Positions 25,718-35,547 are shown, numbered from the stretch's first letter. The stretch is DNA of 64,000 bases from JAFIEN01 sp051859505 (GCA_051859505.1 JBHYFN010000017.1:5292-69291); one strand, 5' to 3'. The notes: generated from the letters alone by a model not told the origin. Made by a program: numbers and translations.

Positions 25718-26743
25718 ATGCCCCCCCTGTTGCGCCAGATCCTGCGGCGGGTCGGCATGTCGCTCCTTGTGCTTTGGGGCGTCTCCGTCCTGATCTTCGC
25801 CATCGCCCGGGTGATCCCCGGCAACCCCGCGCGCGTGGCGCTGGGGCCGAATGCCACGCAGGAGCAGGTGGATGCCCTGGCCGCGAGCCTTTACCTCGAC
25901 CGCAACATCCTGGTGCAATACGCCTTCTGGCTGCGCGACCTGATGCGCGGCGATCTGGGCCGGTCGCTTTACACCAACCGCCCCGTGACGCAGGACATTG
26001 CCGAGTTTCTGCCTGCGACGCTCGAGCTGATCTTCCTGGCCGCGACCCTGATGATCGTGGTGGGCCTGCCGCTTGGCATCCTTGCCGCGCGGTTCCGGGG
26101 GCGCTGGCCGGATCATCTGGTGCGGGTCTTCTCGCTTCTGACCGTCTCGGCCCCCTCATTCGTCTGGGCTGTGGCCCTGATGCTGGCCTTCGCCTATTTC
26201 CTGCCGATCTTCCCCATCGCGGGCCGCCTGTCCGAGGCCTATTCGATCCCCCGCGTGACCGGCTTCCTGACCGTCGACACACTTCTGGCGGGCAATGTCG
26301 ACGCCTTCGCCAACGCCCTGCGCCACATGGTCCTGCCCGCGGTGGCCCTGTCACTGTCGGGCATCGGGCAGGCCGCGCGGCTGACGCGGGCCAACATGAT
26401 CGAAACCTACGAGAAACCCTATATCGAGATGGCAGAGGCCTATGGATACCCTGAAGGCCGCATCGCGCGCAGCTATGCCTTCCGCCCCTCGCTGATCCCC
26501 TCGCTGACGATCATCGGCCTCGATATCGCGGCGCTTCTGGGCAATGCCTTCCTTGTCGAGGCGGTGTTCGGCTGGCCGGGCCTGTCGCGCTACGGGGTGC
26601 AGGTGATCCTGCGCAAGGATCTGAACGCCATCGTGGGCACGGTGCTTGTGATCGCGGCGCTGTTCCTGATCGTCAACATCATCGTGGACATCCTGACCGT
26701 GCTTCTGAACCCCCGCATCCGATTGGGCGAGGCGCGGCCATGA
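25718..26743 (+). CDS. ABC transporter permease, DppB/OppB type
   Basis: This 341-aa inner-membrane permease has the DppB-type N-terminus (RQILRRVGMSLLVLWGVSVL, VIPGNPARVALGPNATQEQ) and the BPD_transp_1 domain. The EAA-like loop is ANMIETYEKPYIEMAEAYGYPEGRI-like, split across ~225-250, and AVFGWPGLSRYGVQV is near the C-terminus. It overlaps the next permease by four bases. Confidence 0.94.
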   Translation: MPPLLRQILRRVGMSLLVLWGVSVLIFAIARVIPGNPARVALGPNATQEQVDALAASLYLDRNILVQYAFWLRDLMRGDLGRSLYTNRPVTQDIAEFLPATLELIFLAATLMIVVGLPLGILAARFRGRWPDHLVRVFSLLTVSAPSFVWAVALMLAFAYFLPIFPIAGRLSEAYSIPRVTGFLTVDTLLAGNVDAFANALRHMVLPAVALSLSGIGQAARLTRANMIETYEKPYIEMAEAYGYPEGRIARSYAFRPSLIPSLTIIGLDIAALLGNAFLVEAVFGWPGLSRYGVQVILRKDLNAIVGTVLVIAALFLIVNIIVDILTVLLNPRIRLGEARP

Positions 26744-27573
26744 AGCGCGCGGCCTTCATCCTTGCCTCGAACCCGCTGACGCTTCTGGGGGTGATGCTGG
26801 TGTCGCTGGTCGTGATGGCCGCGGCCCTGGCCGATGTTATCGCGCCCTTCCCCGAACATCGCGGCGCGGTGGTGGATTTCGTCAACTTCAACAAACCGCC
26901 GGGCGGCGATTTCCTGATGGGCACCGATGTGGTCGGGCGCGATCTGTTCAGCCGGATCCTCTACGCCTATCGCATCTCGCTTCTGATGGCGGTCGTGGTG
27001 CTGGCCATCGCGGTGCCGGTGGGCGTGACGCTGGGCCTCATGGCGGGCTATATGGGCGGGCGCTGGGAATACGGGCTGATGCGGGTGACGGATGTGTTCC
27101 TGTCGATCCCGCCGCTGGTTCTGGCGCTGTCGATCCTGGGCGTGATGAAGCCCACGCTTCTGAACGGGATGATCGCCGTCACCGCGATGTGGTGGCCCTG
27201 GTACACGCGGCTGGTCTACAACATCACGCGTGGCGAGAAGGCCGAAGGCTATGTGCTGGCCGCCGAAGTCACCGGTGCATCGCGCGCGCATATCATGTTC
27301 CGCGAGATCCTGCCCAACTGCCTGCCCGCCATCGTCACCAAGATGACGCTGGATGCGGGTTTCGTGATCCTGATCGCCTCGTCGCTGTCCTTCCTTGGCC
27401 TTGGCGTGCAGGCCCCCACGCCCGACCTTGGCAGCATGGTGGCCGAAGGCGCGCGCTACCTGCCCGATCAATGGTGGCTTTCGGTCTTTCCCGGCCTTGC
27501 CATCCTGATCGCCGTCTTCGGCTTCAACCTGATCGGCGATGGCTTGCGCGACATTCTGGGCGGCGACCGATGA
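26740..27573 (+). CDS. ABC transporter permease, DppC/OppC type
   Basis: This 277-aa partner permease has FLMGTDVVGRDLFSRILYAY (the DppC hallmark GTDxxGRD) and the coupling loop VLAAEVTGASRAHIMFREILPN. LSFLGLGVQAPTPDLGSMVAEG precedes the last spans. It overlaps the first ATPase gene by ATGA. Confidence 0.94.
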   Translation: MKRAAFILASNPLTLLGVMLVSLVVMAAALADVIAPFPEHRGAVVDFVNFNKPPGGDFLMGTDVVGRDLFSRILYAYRISLLMAVVVLAIAVPVGVTLGLMAGYMGGRWEYGLMRVTDVFLSIPPLVLALSILGVMKPTLLNGMIAVTAMWWPWYTRLVYNITRGEKAEGYVLAAEVTGASRAHIMFREILPNCLPAIVTKMTLDAGFVILIASSLSFLGLGVQAPTPDLGSMVAEGARYLPDQWWLSVFPGLAILIAVFGFNLIGDGLRDILGGDR

Positions 27574-28430
27574 GCGCGCTTCTGGATATCGCAGAGCTGC
27601 GCCTGTCGTTCCGCCTCTGGTCCGGCACGGTCGAGGTGCTGCACGGCATCTCGCTCTCCATCGCCAAGGGCGAGAGGGTGGCGCTGGTGGGCGAAAGCGG
27701 CTCGGGCAAGTCGGTCACGGCGCGGATCGTGCTGGGGCTGATACAGGAGATGAAGGGGGCCAGCGTCGCGGGCCGGATCAGTTTCGACGGGCAGGATCTG
27801 GGCCGCCTGTCCCCCCGCGCCCGCCACGCCCTGCGCGGCACCGAGATGAGCATGATCTTTCAGGATCCAACCTCGTCCCTCAACCCCGTCTTCCCGATCC
27901 TGCGCCAGTTCCGCGAGGTTCTGGCCCGCCGCGACCCTGCCATCACCGAGGCCGAGACCCGCGCCCGTGCGACCGAGGCCTTGCGAGAGGTGGCGATCCT
28001 CGAGGCCGACCGGGTGCTGGCCTCCTACCCGTTCCAGCTTTCGGGCGGGATGAACCAGCGGGTGATGATCGCCATGGCGCTGGCCAACCGGCCCAAGCTG
28101 CTGATCGCGGACGAGCCCGGCACCGCGCTGGATGTGACGGTGCAGGCGCAGACGCTCGACCTGATGCGCAAGCTGGTCGAGGATCACGGCACCGCCGTCC
28201 TCTTCATCAGCCACAACCTTGGCGTGGTGCGCGAATTCGCCGACCGGACCTATGTGATCTACCGGGGCCGGATCGTGGAGCAGGGGCCGACGGCGGCCGT
28301 CTTTGCCGATCCCCGCCACGCCTATACCCGCGCCCTTCTGGCCGCCCAGCCGCGCCTGACCGGCGGGGCCCTGCCCGAGATCGCCGAACGCGACCCGGCC
28401 TTCGAGGATCCGATGGAGGTGCATCCGTGA
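27570..28430 (+). CDS. ABC transporter ATPase, DppD/OppD type
   Basis: This 286-aa ATPase has Walker A GESGSGKSVTARIVLGL, Q-loop IFQDPTSSLNP, signature QLSGGMNQRVMIAMALA, Walker B LLIADEPGTALDV and switch His in FISHNLGVV. The C-terminal oligopeptide-transporter extension is short and has only part of the usual Fe-S cysteine pattern. The first third of a longer in-frame reading (from 27189) lies inside the permease gene and is not coding. Confidence 0.94.
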   Translation: MSALLDIAELRLSFRLWSGTVEVLHGISLSIAKGERVALVGESGSGKSVTARIVLGLIQEMKGASVAGRISFDGQDLGRLSPRARHALRGTEMSMIFQDPTSSLNPVFPILRQFREVLARRDPAITEAETRARATEALREVAILEADRVLASYPFQLSGGMNQRVMIAMALANRPKLLIADEPGTALDVTVQAQTLDLMRKLVEDHGTAVLFISHNLGVVREFADRTYVIYRGRIVEQGPTAAVFADPRHAYTRALLAAQPRLTGGALPEIAERDPAFEDPMEVHP

Positions 28431-29224
28431 TCCTGAGCCTCCGCGATCTGGGCAAGACCTATGCGACCGGCACCCACGAGGTGCAGGCGCTGACCGGTGT
28501 GACGCTGGATGTGGCCGAGGGCGATTGCCTGGCCGTGGTCGGCGAAAGCGGGTCGGGCAAGTCGACGCTGGCGAACCTGATCCTTGGCCTGTTTCCGGCC
28601 ACGACCGGCGAGATGATCTTCGACGGCGCCCCCCTGCCCGCCCGCCGCACGCTGGCCCAGCGCCGCGCGATCCAGCTGGTGCAGCAGAACCCGGCCTCGG
28701 CGCTGAACCCAAGGCGCAGCGTCGGGGCCTCGATCCGCCTGCCGCTTGATGTGCACGGGATCGGTGCCGCGCGCGAACGCGGCCGGATGGTCGAAAAGCT
28801 GCTGGCCGATGTGGGCCTTGATCCTGCGATGGCCAGCCGCGCGCCCTCGGCCCTGTCCGGGGGCCAGCGGCAGCGCGTGGCCATTGCCCGCGCGCTGGCC
28901 TGCGGTCCGCGGCTTGTGGTGCTGGACGAGCCCACCTCGGCCCTCGATGTGCTGGTGCAGGCGCAGGTTCTGCGGCTACTGGACGATCTGCGGCGCAGGC
29001 TGGGCCTCACTTACGTCTTCATCACCCATGACCTTGCCGTGGTGCGCGCCATCGCCACGCGGGTTGCCGTGTTCAACAAGGGCCGCCGGATCGAGGAGGG
29101 CGCGACCGACGCCCTCTTCGCCGCCCCGCGCGAGGCCTATACCCGCGCGCTGATCAGCGCCGTCCCCGTCATCACCGAAGAGGAGAAAGCCATGCGCGAC
29201 GCACTTGCCCGGGGGGCCGCATGA
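28427..29224 (+). CDS. ABC transporter ATPase, DppF/OppF type
   Basis: This 265-aa second ATPase has Walker A GESGSGKSTLANLILGL, QQNPASALNPRRS, signature ALSGGQRQRVAIARAL and LVVLDEPTSALDV. It begins with GTG overlapping the previous stop (GTGA), and its own stop overlaps the GAF gene. With the other ATPase it completes a five-component importer. Confidence 0.94.
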   Translation: MILSLRDLGKTYATGTHEVQALTGVTLDVAEGDCLAVVGESGSGKSTLANLILGLFPATTGEMIFDGAPLPARRTLAQRRAIQLVQQNPASALNPRRSVGASIRLPLDVHGIGAARERGRMVEKLLADVGLDPAMASRAPSALSGGQRQRVAIARALACGPRLVVLDEPTSALDVLVQAQVLRLLDDLRRRLGLTYVFITHDLAVVRAIATRVAVFNKGRRIEEGATDALFAAPREAYTRALISAVPVITEEEKAMRDALARGAA

Positions 29225-29712
29225 CACCGCTGGAAACCGCCCTGGCCCGCGCCGAGGGCCAACCCGAAGCCGCCCTCGACGCGCTTGGCGCGCTGGCGGC
29301 CGAGGTGACCGGCGCGCGCCTTGTGACGCTGATGACCGCCGACCCCGACACGGGCGAGGCCGAGCGGATCTGGTCGAACCACCCTACCGAATATCCCGTT
29401 TCGGGCCGCAAGCCCTTTCAGCCGAACCGCTGGACCGAGACCGTTCTCGACCGGCATGAAACCTTTGTCGCCAATGACTTTGCCGGCATTGCCGAGGTCT
29501 TTGGCGATCACGACCTGATCCGCAGCCTGGGTTGCGAAAGCGTCATGAACCTGCCCGCCATCGTCGATGGCCGCGTCCTTGGCACGGTCAACTGCCTTGA
29601 TGCCGCCGGCCATTTCACGCCCGAAAGGCTGGAGCGGGCCGAGGCGCTGCGCCTGCCCGCGACGGCCGTTTTCCTTCACCACCTCCTCCACAGGAAAGGA
29701 GCGACCCGATGA
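29221..29712 (+). CDS. GAF-domain protein
   Basis: This 163-aa protein consists mainly of one GAF domain (RLVTLMTADPDTGEAERIWS, ETFVANDFAGIAEVF, SVMNLPAIVDGRVLGTVNCLD). It has no attached enzymatic or DNA-binding domain. It may be a small-molecule sensor or an accessory of the HyuA/HyuB enzyme. It is translationally coupled on both sides (ATGA), so stoichiometric expression with transporter and hydrolase is likely. Confidence 0.82.
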   Translation: MTPLETALARAEGQPEAALDALGALAAEVTGARLVTLMTADPDTGEAERIWSNHPTEYPVSGRKPFQPNRWTETVLDRHETFVANDFAGIAEVFGDHDLIRSLGCESVMNLPAIVDGRVLGTVNCLDAAGHFTPERLERAEALRLPATAVFLHHLLHRKGATR

Positions 29713-31769
29713 CCCGCACCCTGCGCGTCGCCACCGATGTCGGCGGCACCTTCACCGATCTTGTCGCCTTCGAGATCGGCGAGGGCGGCGCCCCGACGAT
29801 CCGCACCGCGAAATCCGACACCACGCCGCCGAATTTCGAACAGGGCGTGCTGGATGTTCTGGAAAAGGGCGGGGTCGACCCGGCCGAGGTGGATTTCCTG
29901 GCCCACGGCACCACCGTCGTCATCAACGCCCTGACCGAGCGCAAGGGCGTGACCGTGGGCCTGATCACCACCCAAGGCTTCCGCGACACGCTGGAAATCG
30001 CACGCGGCAACCGGCCCGATTTCTTCAACCTTTTCTACGAGAAGCCGAAACCCTTCGTGCCGCGTTACCTGCGCCGCGAATTGCCGGGGCGGATGACCTA
30101 CCAGGGTCAGGAACTGGCCCCGCTGGACCTGTCGCCGCTGGCGGGTATCGTCGCGGATTTCAAGGCCGAAGGGGTCGAGGCGGTCGCCATCTCGCTTCTC
30201 CACGCCTATGCCAACCCCGCGCATGAGGAAGCGGCCCTCGCCGAGTTGCGCCGCCTCTGGCCCGAGGTGCCTGCGGTCGCCGCCCACCAGATCGCCCGCG
30301 AATGGCGCGAGTATGAGCGGACCAACACCGCCGTCCTGTCGGCCTATGTGCAGCCGGTCGCCGAACGCTATCTCACCCGTCTGGCCGAGGGGCTGAAGGC
30401 CAAGGGGCTGAAGGGCCAGCCCTATATCATGCAGTCGAACTGCGGCGTCGACACGCTGGAAGCGACCGCCCGGACGCCGATCACCATGGTCGAAAGCGGC
30501 CCCGCCTCGGGCTTCTGGGGCGCGGCCGAACTGGGCCGCCTGATCGGAGAGCCGAATGTGCTGGCGCTCGACATCGGCGGCACCACCGCGAAATGCAGCC
30601 TGATCGAGGACGGGCAGGTCAAGATCCTGACCGACTACTGGATCGAGCGGGACCGCCGCTCGGCCGGTTATCCGATCATGGTCCCCGTCGTCGATCTGGT
30701 CGAGATCGGCAACGGCGGCGGCTCGATCGCCTGGGTGGACGATTTCGACAAGCTCCATGTCGGCCCGCAATCGGCAGGCGCCAGCCCCGGCCCCGCCGCC
30801 TATGGGCGGGGCGGCGATCAGGCCACGACGACCGACGCAAACCTCTGGCTGGGCCGGATCAACCGCGACTATTTCTGCGGCGGGGCGGTCGAGGCGGATA
30901 TGGTGGCCGCCGAAAAGGCGCTTTCCGCCATCGGCGCGAAGCTGGGCGTTTCCACAAGCGAAGCCGCGCAGGGCATCATCCGCATCGCCAACAACAACAT
31001 GGTCAATGCGCTCAAGCTCGTCTCGCTGAACCGCGGCCACGACCCGCGCGACTTCAGCCTTGTCGCCTTCGGCGGCGGCGGCGGCATGCATGCCGTGGCG
31101 CTGGGGCAGGAGCTGGGCGTCAAGCGGGTGATCATCCCCTATGGCGCCTCGGTCTTTTCCGCCTGGGGCATGATGATGTCGGACCTGCGCCGCGACTATT
31201 TCGTGACCCGCCTTTCGGGGCTCGAAGCCGGCGCGGCGGACGGCATCGACGCGGCCTTCGCGGGCGTCGAGGATCAGGCCCGCGCGCAGTTCGCCACCGA
31301 AGGCATCGGCGCGGACAAGGTGAAACTCCAGCGCTACGGCAAGTTCCGCTACCAGAATCAGGAACACACCGTCGAAGTGCCCCTGCCCGCCACGATCACC
31401 GACGAAGGGCTGACCGCCATCGCAGACGCCTTCCACGACACTTACGAGCGCGAATACACCTACCGCCTGCCCGCCCCGGTCGAGATGGTGGGCCTGCATG
31501 TCGTGGCCTCGGCCGAAGTCGGCAAGCTGACCATGCTTGATGCCCCCCTCGGCCCCGAGGACGCCACCCCCGCCGTCAAGGGCAGGCGGATGGTCGATTA
31601 CGCCCTCGAAGGCAGTCACGAGGCCACAATCTATGACGGCGAGAAGCTTGCCCCCGGCATGAGCTTCCCCGGCCCCGCCGTGATCGAGGATCCCGGCACG
31701 ACCATCGTGCTCCACCCCGGCAACGCGGCCCGGGTCGACGGTTTCGGCAACATCCACATCAGCCTGTGA
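29709..31769 (+). CDS. hyuA: Hydantoinase/5-oxoprolinase subunit A (HyuA)
   Basis: This 686-aa protein of the hydantoinase A family shows the N-terminal Hydant_A_N motif ATDVGGTFTDLVAF, DFLAHGTTVVINALTERKG, and a second ATPase-like motif LALDIGGTTAKCSLI. GGGGGMHAVALGQELGVKRVIIP appears in the C-terminal half. With HyuB it forms ATP-dependent enzymes opening 5-oxoproline, N-methylhydantoin or hydantoin rings. It is followed at once by hyuB. Confidence 0.93.
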   Translation: MTRTLRVATDVGGTFTDLVAFEIGEGGAPTIRTAKSDTTPPNFEQGVLDVLEKGGVDPAEVDFLAHGTTVVINALTERKGVTVGLITTQGFRDTLEIARGNRPDFFNLFYEKPKPFVPRYLRRELPGRMTYQGQELAPLDLSPLAGIVADFKAEGVEAVAISLLHAYANPAHEEAALAELRRLWPEVPAVAAHQIAREWREYERTNTAVLSAYVQPVAERYLTRLAEGLKAKGLKGQPYIMQSNCGVDTLEATARTPITMVESGPASGFWGAAELGRLIGEPNVLALDIGGTTAKCSLIEDGQVKILTDYWIERDRRSAGYPIMVPVVDLVEIGNGGGSIAWVDDFDKLHVGPQSAGASPGPAAYGRGGDQATTTDANLWLGRINRDYFCGGAVEADMVAAEKALSAIGAKLGVSTSEAAQGIIRIANNNMVNALKLVSLNRGHDPRDFSLVAFGGGGGMHAVALGQELGVKRVIIPYGASVFSAWGMMMSDLRRDYFVTRLSGLEAGAADGIDAAFAGVEDQARAQFATEGIGADKVKLQRYGKFRYQNQEHTVEVPLPATITDEGLTAIADAFHDTYEREYTYRLPAPVEMVGLHVVASAEVGKLTMLDAPLGPEDATPAVKGRRMVDYALEGSHEATIYDGEKLAPGMSFPGPAVIEDPGTTIVLHPGNAARVDGFGNIHISL

Positions 31770-31780
31770 GGAACGCCCCC

Positions 31781-33436
31781 ATGGAAAACGATCCCATCAC
31801 GCAGGAAATCATCCAGAACTCGCTTCAGGCCGCCGCCGACGAGATGTTCGCCGCGATGAAGAAAACCGCCATGTCCTCGATCATCTACGAGGTGCTGGAC
31901 ATGGGCACCGGCATCCTTGACGACCGGGGCGAGCTTGCCTGTTCCGGCGCGGGCATCCCGGCCTTCGTCGGCGTTCTCGACAAGGCCGTCCGCGTCATCA
32001 TCGAACGGGCAAAGGGCGACGTGAAGCCCGGCGATGTCTTCGCCACGAACGACCCCTATTACGGCGGCGTCACGCATCTGAATGACATCATCGTCGCCAT
32101 GCCCGTTTTCGTCGATGGCACGCTGATCGCCTGGACCGCCAACATCGCGCATAATTCGGATGTGGGCGGCATGGCGCCCGGATCCCTCACCGGCGAGGCG
32201 ACCGAGATCTTTCAGGAAGGTCTGCGCCTGCCCGCGATCAAGATCATCAGCGAGGGCCGCCCCATCGAGCCGGTGATGGAGATCATCAAGGTCAATTCCC
32301 GCATGCCCGACGTGCTGACCGGCGATGTCTGGGCCGCCATCGCCAGCGTCCGCATCGGCGCGAAACGCCTTGAGGAGCTGGCGCGGAAATACGGAACGGG
32401 CACCTTCCAGCGCGCCATGAAGGGCTTCATGGATTACGGCGAACAGGTCTCGCGCCGGGCCATGGCGGGCCTGCCCAAGGGCAGCTTCGACCTGGCCGAG
32501 GAACAGGACGACGGCACGATCTACAAGGTGCGCATCACCATCACGGACGACACCTTCGAGGTGGACCTGACCGACAATCCCGACCAGTCGAAAGGCCCGG
32601 TCAACACCACCCGCGACGGGGTGATGGTCGCGGCCCAGATGCTGTTCAAATCGCTGACCGATCCCTATTCGCCCGCGAACGAAGGCAGCTTCCGCCCGAT
32701 CAGGCTCCACACCCGCAAGGGCAGCGTCTTCGACGCCGCCGAACCCGCCCCCCTCGGCTTCTACTACGAGATCGAGCTGCGCGTGTACGACATCATGTGG
32801 CGCTGCCTCGCCCCCCATATCCCCGACCGTCTGGCGGCAGGCCATTTCGCATCCGTTTGCGGCACCTTCATCGGCGGCATCCACCCCGACACGGGCCGGC
32901 AATACACGATCATCGAACCCCAGATCGGCGGCTGGGGCGCGCGCGCCGGCGCCGACGGCAATTCCGCCATGTTCTGCGGCTTCCATGGCGAGACCTACAA
33001 CTGCCCTGCCGAAGTGAACGAGGCCCGCAACGGCGTCATGGTCGACCGGATGGAGCTCAACACCGGGCCGGGCGGCGAGGGCGAATTCACCGGCGGGCGC
33101 GGCATCGTGATGGATTACCGCGTCCGCGCCGAAAACGGCTATCTGACCGCCGGCTACACCCGCTCCAAATTCCCCGCCTGGGCGATGGAGGGCGGGCACG
33201 AAGGTTCTTCCAACCTTGTAGAGTTCCGCCCGCAAGAGGGCGAACCCACACGCTATGCCTTCGTCTCGGGCCTCTCGACGAAAGCGGGCGACGTGATCCG
33301 CGTCATCACCGGCAATGGCGGCGGCTACGGCGACCCGAAGCGCCGCGACCCCGCCCGCGTGGCCGAGGATGTGAAGAACGGCCTCATCACCCCCGAACGC
33401 GCCGCCGAGATCTACGGCTGGCAGCCCGAAACCTGA
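31781..33436 (+). CDS. hyuB: Hydantoinase/5-oxoprolinase subunit B (HyuB)
   Basis: This 551-aa HyuB-family subunit is marked by TQEIIQNSLQAAADEMFAAM, VFATNDPYYGGVTHLNDI, HNSDVGGMAPGS and PQIGGWGARAGADGNSA. The preferred start is ATG 31781, with GAGGA eight bases upstream; GTG 31766 overlapping the hyuA stop is possible. It is the catalytic partner of HyuA. Substrate is unknown: oxoproline, N-methylhydantoin and acetone-type relatives share the fold. Confidence 0.92.
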   Translation: MENDPITQEIIQNSLQAAADEMFAAMKKTAMSSIIYEVLDMGTGILDDRGELACSGAGIPAFVGVLDKAVRVIIERAKGDVKPGDVFATNDPYYGGVTHLNDIIVAMPVFVDGTLIAWTANIAHNSDVGGMAPGSLTGEATEIFQEGLRLPAIKIISEGRPIEPVMEIIKVNSRMPDVLTGDVWAAIASVRIGAKRLEELARKYGTGTFQRAMKGFMDYGEQVSRRAMAGLPKGSFDLAEEQDDGTIYKVRITITDDTFEVDLTDNPDQSKGPVNTTRDGVMVAAQMLFKSLTDPYSPANEGSFRPIRLHTRKGSVFDAAEPAPLGFYYEIELRVYDIMWRCLAPHIPDRLAAGHFASVCGTFIGGIHPDTGRQYTIIEPQIGGWGARAGADGNSAMFCGFHGETYNCPAEVNEARNGVMVDRMELNTGPGGEGEFTGGRGIVMDYRVRAENGYLTAGYTRSKFPAWAMEGGHEGSSNLVEFRPQEGEPTRYAFVSGLSTKAGDVIRVITGNGGGYGDPKRRDPARVAEDVKNGLITPERAAEIYGWQPET

Positions 33437-33449
33437 AAGGAGGACGCCC

Positions 33450-34244
33450 ATGACCCGCCGCATCATGTTCCACAACCCGGTCGGCAACGGCACCTACGAC
33501 GGCATGTTCGCCGAGGTGCTCGCGAAATACCGCCTGCCGGGAACCGAGATCCACGTCACCTCGCTCCCGCCCGAAGAGGGCGCCTTCTCCCATATCGAAT
33601 ACCGCGCCTACGAGGGGCGGGTGACGGGCGGCATCCTCCGCTCGGCCCGCGCCGCCGCGAAGGAAGGCTTCGACGCTTTCGTCATCGGCTGCTTCTACGA
33701 CACCGGCCTCCATGACGCGCGCGAGGTCTCGGGCGAGATGATCGTCACCGCCCCCTGCATCGCCGCCTGCGAAATCGCGGCCTCGCTCTCCAACCGCTTC
33801 GGCATCATCGTGGGGCGGCGCAAATGGGTGGCGCAGATGCAGGCGACGGTCCACGAATACGGCTATGGCGACAAGCTCGCGGGTTTCTACCATGTCGAAC
33901 TGGGCGTGACCGATTTCCAGAAGGACCATGCCGAAACCGAACGCCGCCTGCTCGAGGCGGGCCGCCGCGCGGTGGAAGAGGATTACGCCGAAAGCCTGAT
34001 CCTCGGCTGCACGCTGGAGATCGGCTTCCACAAGACGCTTGAAGACAAGCTCGGCGTCCCCGTGATCGACCCCTCCATCGCCGCCCTGAAACGCGCCGAA
34101 TATGCCGCCACGCTGAAGCAGGATTGCGGCTGGATCCCCTCGCGCAAATGGTCCTGCGAAGCCCCGCCCGAAGCCGAGATGGCCGCCATCGGCGGCTTCG
34201 ACGTGAACCGCCCCTTCGGCAACCGGATCGTCGTTCCGGCCTGA
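33450..34244 (+). CDS. Asp/Glu/hydantoin racemase family protein
   Basis: This 264-aa protein is of the Asp/Glu racemase superfamily. The two catalytic cysteines are in FVIGCFYDTGLHDAREV (~residue 74) and LILGCTLEIGF (~188). In hyu operons this position is held by hydantoin racemase. It may therefore racemise the ring substrate or act as an Asp/Glu-type racemase or decarboxylase on the product. AAAGGAGG precedes the ATG. Confidence 0.88.
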   Translation: MTRRIMFHNPVGNGTYDGMFAEVLAKYRLPGTEIHVTSLPPEEGAFSHIEYRAYEGRVTGGILRSARAAAKEGFDAFVIGCFYDTGLHDAREVSGEMIVTAPCIAACEIAASLSNRFGIIVGRRKWVAQMQATVHEYGYGDKLAGFYHVELGVTDFQKDHAETERRLLEAGRRAVEEDYAESLILGCTLEIGFHKTLEDKLGVPVIDPSIAALKRAEYAATLKQDCGWIPSRKWSCEAPPEAEMAAIGGFDVNRPFGNRIVVPA

Positions 34245-34259
34245 GGCCAACCGCTCCTG

Positions 34260-34321
34260 CTTCTTTTGTTCCCAAATATCCCGGGGGGAGGCGCGGCACG
34301 CGCCGGGGGGCAGAGCCCCCC
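34260..34321 (+). repeat. Intergenic repeat element copy C
   Basis: CTTCTTTTGTTCCCAAATAT starts 15 bp after the racemase stop, and GC-rich arms follow, ending CAGAGCCCCCC. It separates two co-directional genes of the hyu region and could attenuate transcription into the M24 hydrolase gene. No AT-cored palindrome accompanies this copy. Confidence 0.88.
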
Positions 34322-34348
34322 TCCCCCTCACCTCAAGGAGACCCCGCC

Positions 34349-35440
34349 ATGTCCGACACCCGCCTCGCCGCCCTCCGCGCCCGGATGAAGGAAACCGGCA
34401 CCGATCTCGTGGCCCTCGGCCCCGGCCCCAACATGCACTGGGTCGCGGGCTTTCATCCCCATGCCGACGAACGCCCCTGCCTCCTGATGGTGACGGCCGA
34501 CAGGGCGGGCTTCCTGATGCCCGCGCTCAACGCCGCAGGCTCGCGCGACCTGACCTCCCTGCCCTTCTGGACCTGGGCCGATGCCGAAGGCCCCGACGCG
34601 GCCCTGCAACAGGCGCTGGCCGCACTCTCGGCCACCACCGCCCGCAAGGTCGCGGTGGACGAGGCGATGCGCGCCGATTTCGCCCTTCTCCTCCTCGACG
34701 CCCTGCCCCAGGCCGGCCACAGCTTCGCCTCGGAAACGCTGGGGGCCCTGCGCCTGTGCAAGGATGCGGGCGAGCAAGAGGCGCTCCGCCGCGAGGCCGC
34801 CATCGCCGACGCGGCGATGGAGGCCATCTTCGCCGCGATCCGCCCCGGCATGACCGAGGCCGACCTCGCCGCCGTGGCGCGGGGCATCTTCAAGGATCAC
34901 GGGGCACTGCCGCTCTTCACCATCGTTGGCGCGGGGCGCAACGGCGCCTTCCCGCATCACCATACCGGCGACACCGTCCTGAAGCCGGGCGATGCGGTCG
35001 TGATCGACATCGGCGCAAGGGCCGGCGATTTCTCCTCCGACATCACGCGGATGGCCGTCCTCGGCGACGGCCCCACCGGATATGACGAGGTCCATGCCGT
35101 GGTCGAGGCCGCGGTCCAGGCGGCGCTTGCGATCTGCCGGCCCGGCATCCGCGCCTCCGACCTCGACCGGGCGGCCCGCGCAGTGATCGAGGAGGCAGGC
35201 TTCGGGCCGCAATTCGTGCACCGGCTCGGCCACGGCATGGGGCTCGAAGGGCATGAGCCGCCCTGGATCTCGGAAAGCTCCGACACGATCCTGCAGCCCG
35301 GCATGGTCTTCTCGATCGAACCCGGCATCTATCTCGAGGATCGCTTCGGCCTGCGCCTCGAGGATATCGTGATCCTGCAGGAGGACGGCCCCGAAGTCCT
35401 CTCGCGCCTGCCCCGAGATGTGATCCGGGTTCCATGCTGA
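34349..35440 (+). CDS. M24-family metallopeptidase (Xaa-Pro dipeptidase/creatinase fold)
   Basis: This 363-aa protein has the pita-bread fold. The N-terminal creatinase-like domain is ~1-130 (LVALGPGPNMHWVAGFHPH). The catalytic domain carries the metal ligands VVIDIGARAGDFSSDITR (two Asp), the His in HRLGHGMGLEGHEPP, FSIEPGIYL (Glu) and LRLEDIVI (Glu). It may be a proline dipeptidase or, given the hyu context, a creatinase-like amidinohydrolase. AAGGAG precedes ATG 34349. Confidence 0.88.
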   Translation: MSDTRLAALRARMKETGTDLVALGPGPNMHWVAGFHPHADERPCLLMVTADRAGFLMPALNAAGSRDLTSLPFWTWADAEGPDAALQQALAALSATTARKVAVDEAMRADFALLLLDALPQAGHSFASETLGALRLCKDAGEQEALRREAAIADAAMEAIFAAIRPGMTEADLAAVARGIFKDHGALPLFTIVGAGRNGAFPHHHTGDTVLKPGDAVVIDIGARAGDFSSDITRMAVLGDGPTGYDEVHAVVEAAVQAALAICRPGIRASDLDRAARAVIEEAGFGPQFVHRLGHGMGLEGHEPPWISESSDTILQPGMVFSIEPGIYLEDRFGLRLEDIVILQEDGPEVLSRLPRDVIRVPC

Positions 35441-35461
35441 GCACCCGGCCCGGGCCGGGGA

Positions 35462-35507
35462 CCGAGATTTTGTCCAAAATCTCGGCCGGAATTTGCACAA
35501 ATTCCGG
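35462..35507. repeat. Two adjoining AT-cored palindromes after the M24 gene
   Basis: The first is 35462-35485 (arms CCGAGATTTTG/CAAAATCTCGG, spacer TC). The second is 35486-35507 (arms CCGGAATTTG/CAAATTCCGG, spacer CA). They begin 21 bp after the stop codon and are members of the same covarying family found at 1911-1983. Confidence 0.88.
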
Positions 35508-35547
35508 GTCCCGGCCCCATCGTCGCGCCCCCCTCTGAGGAAAGCCC

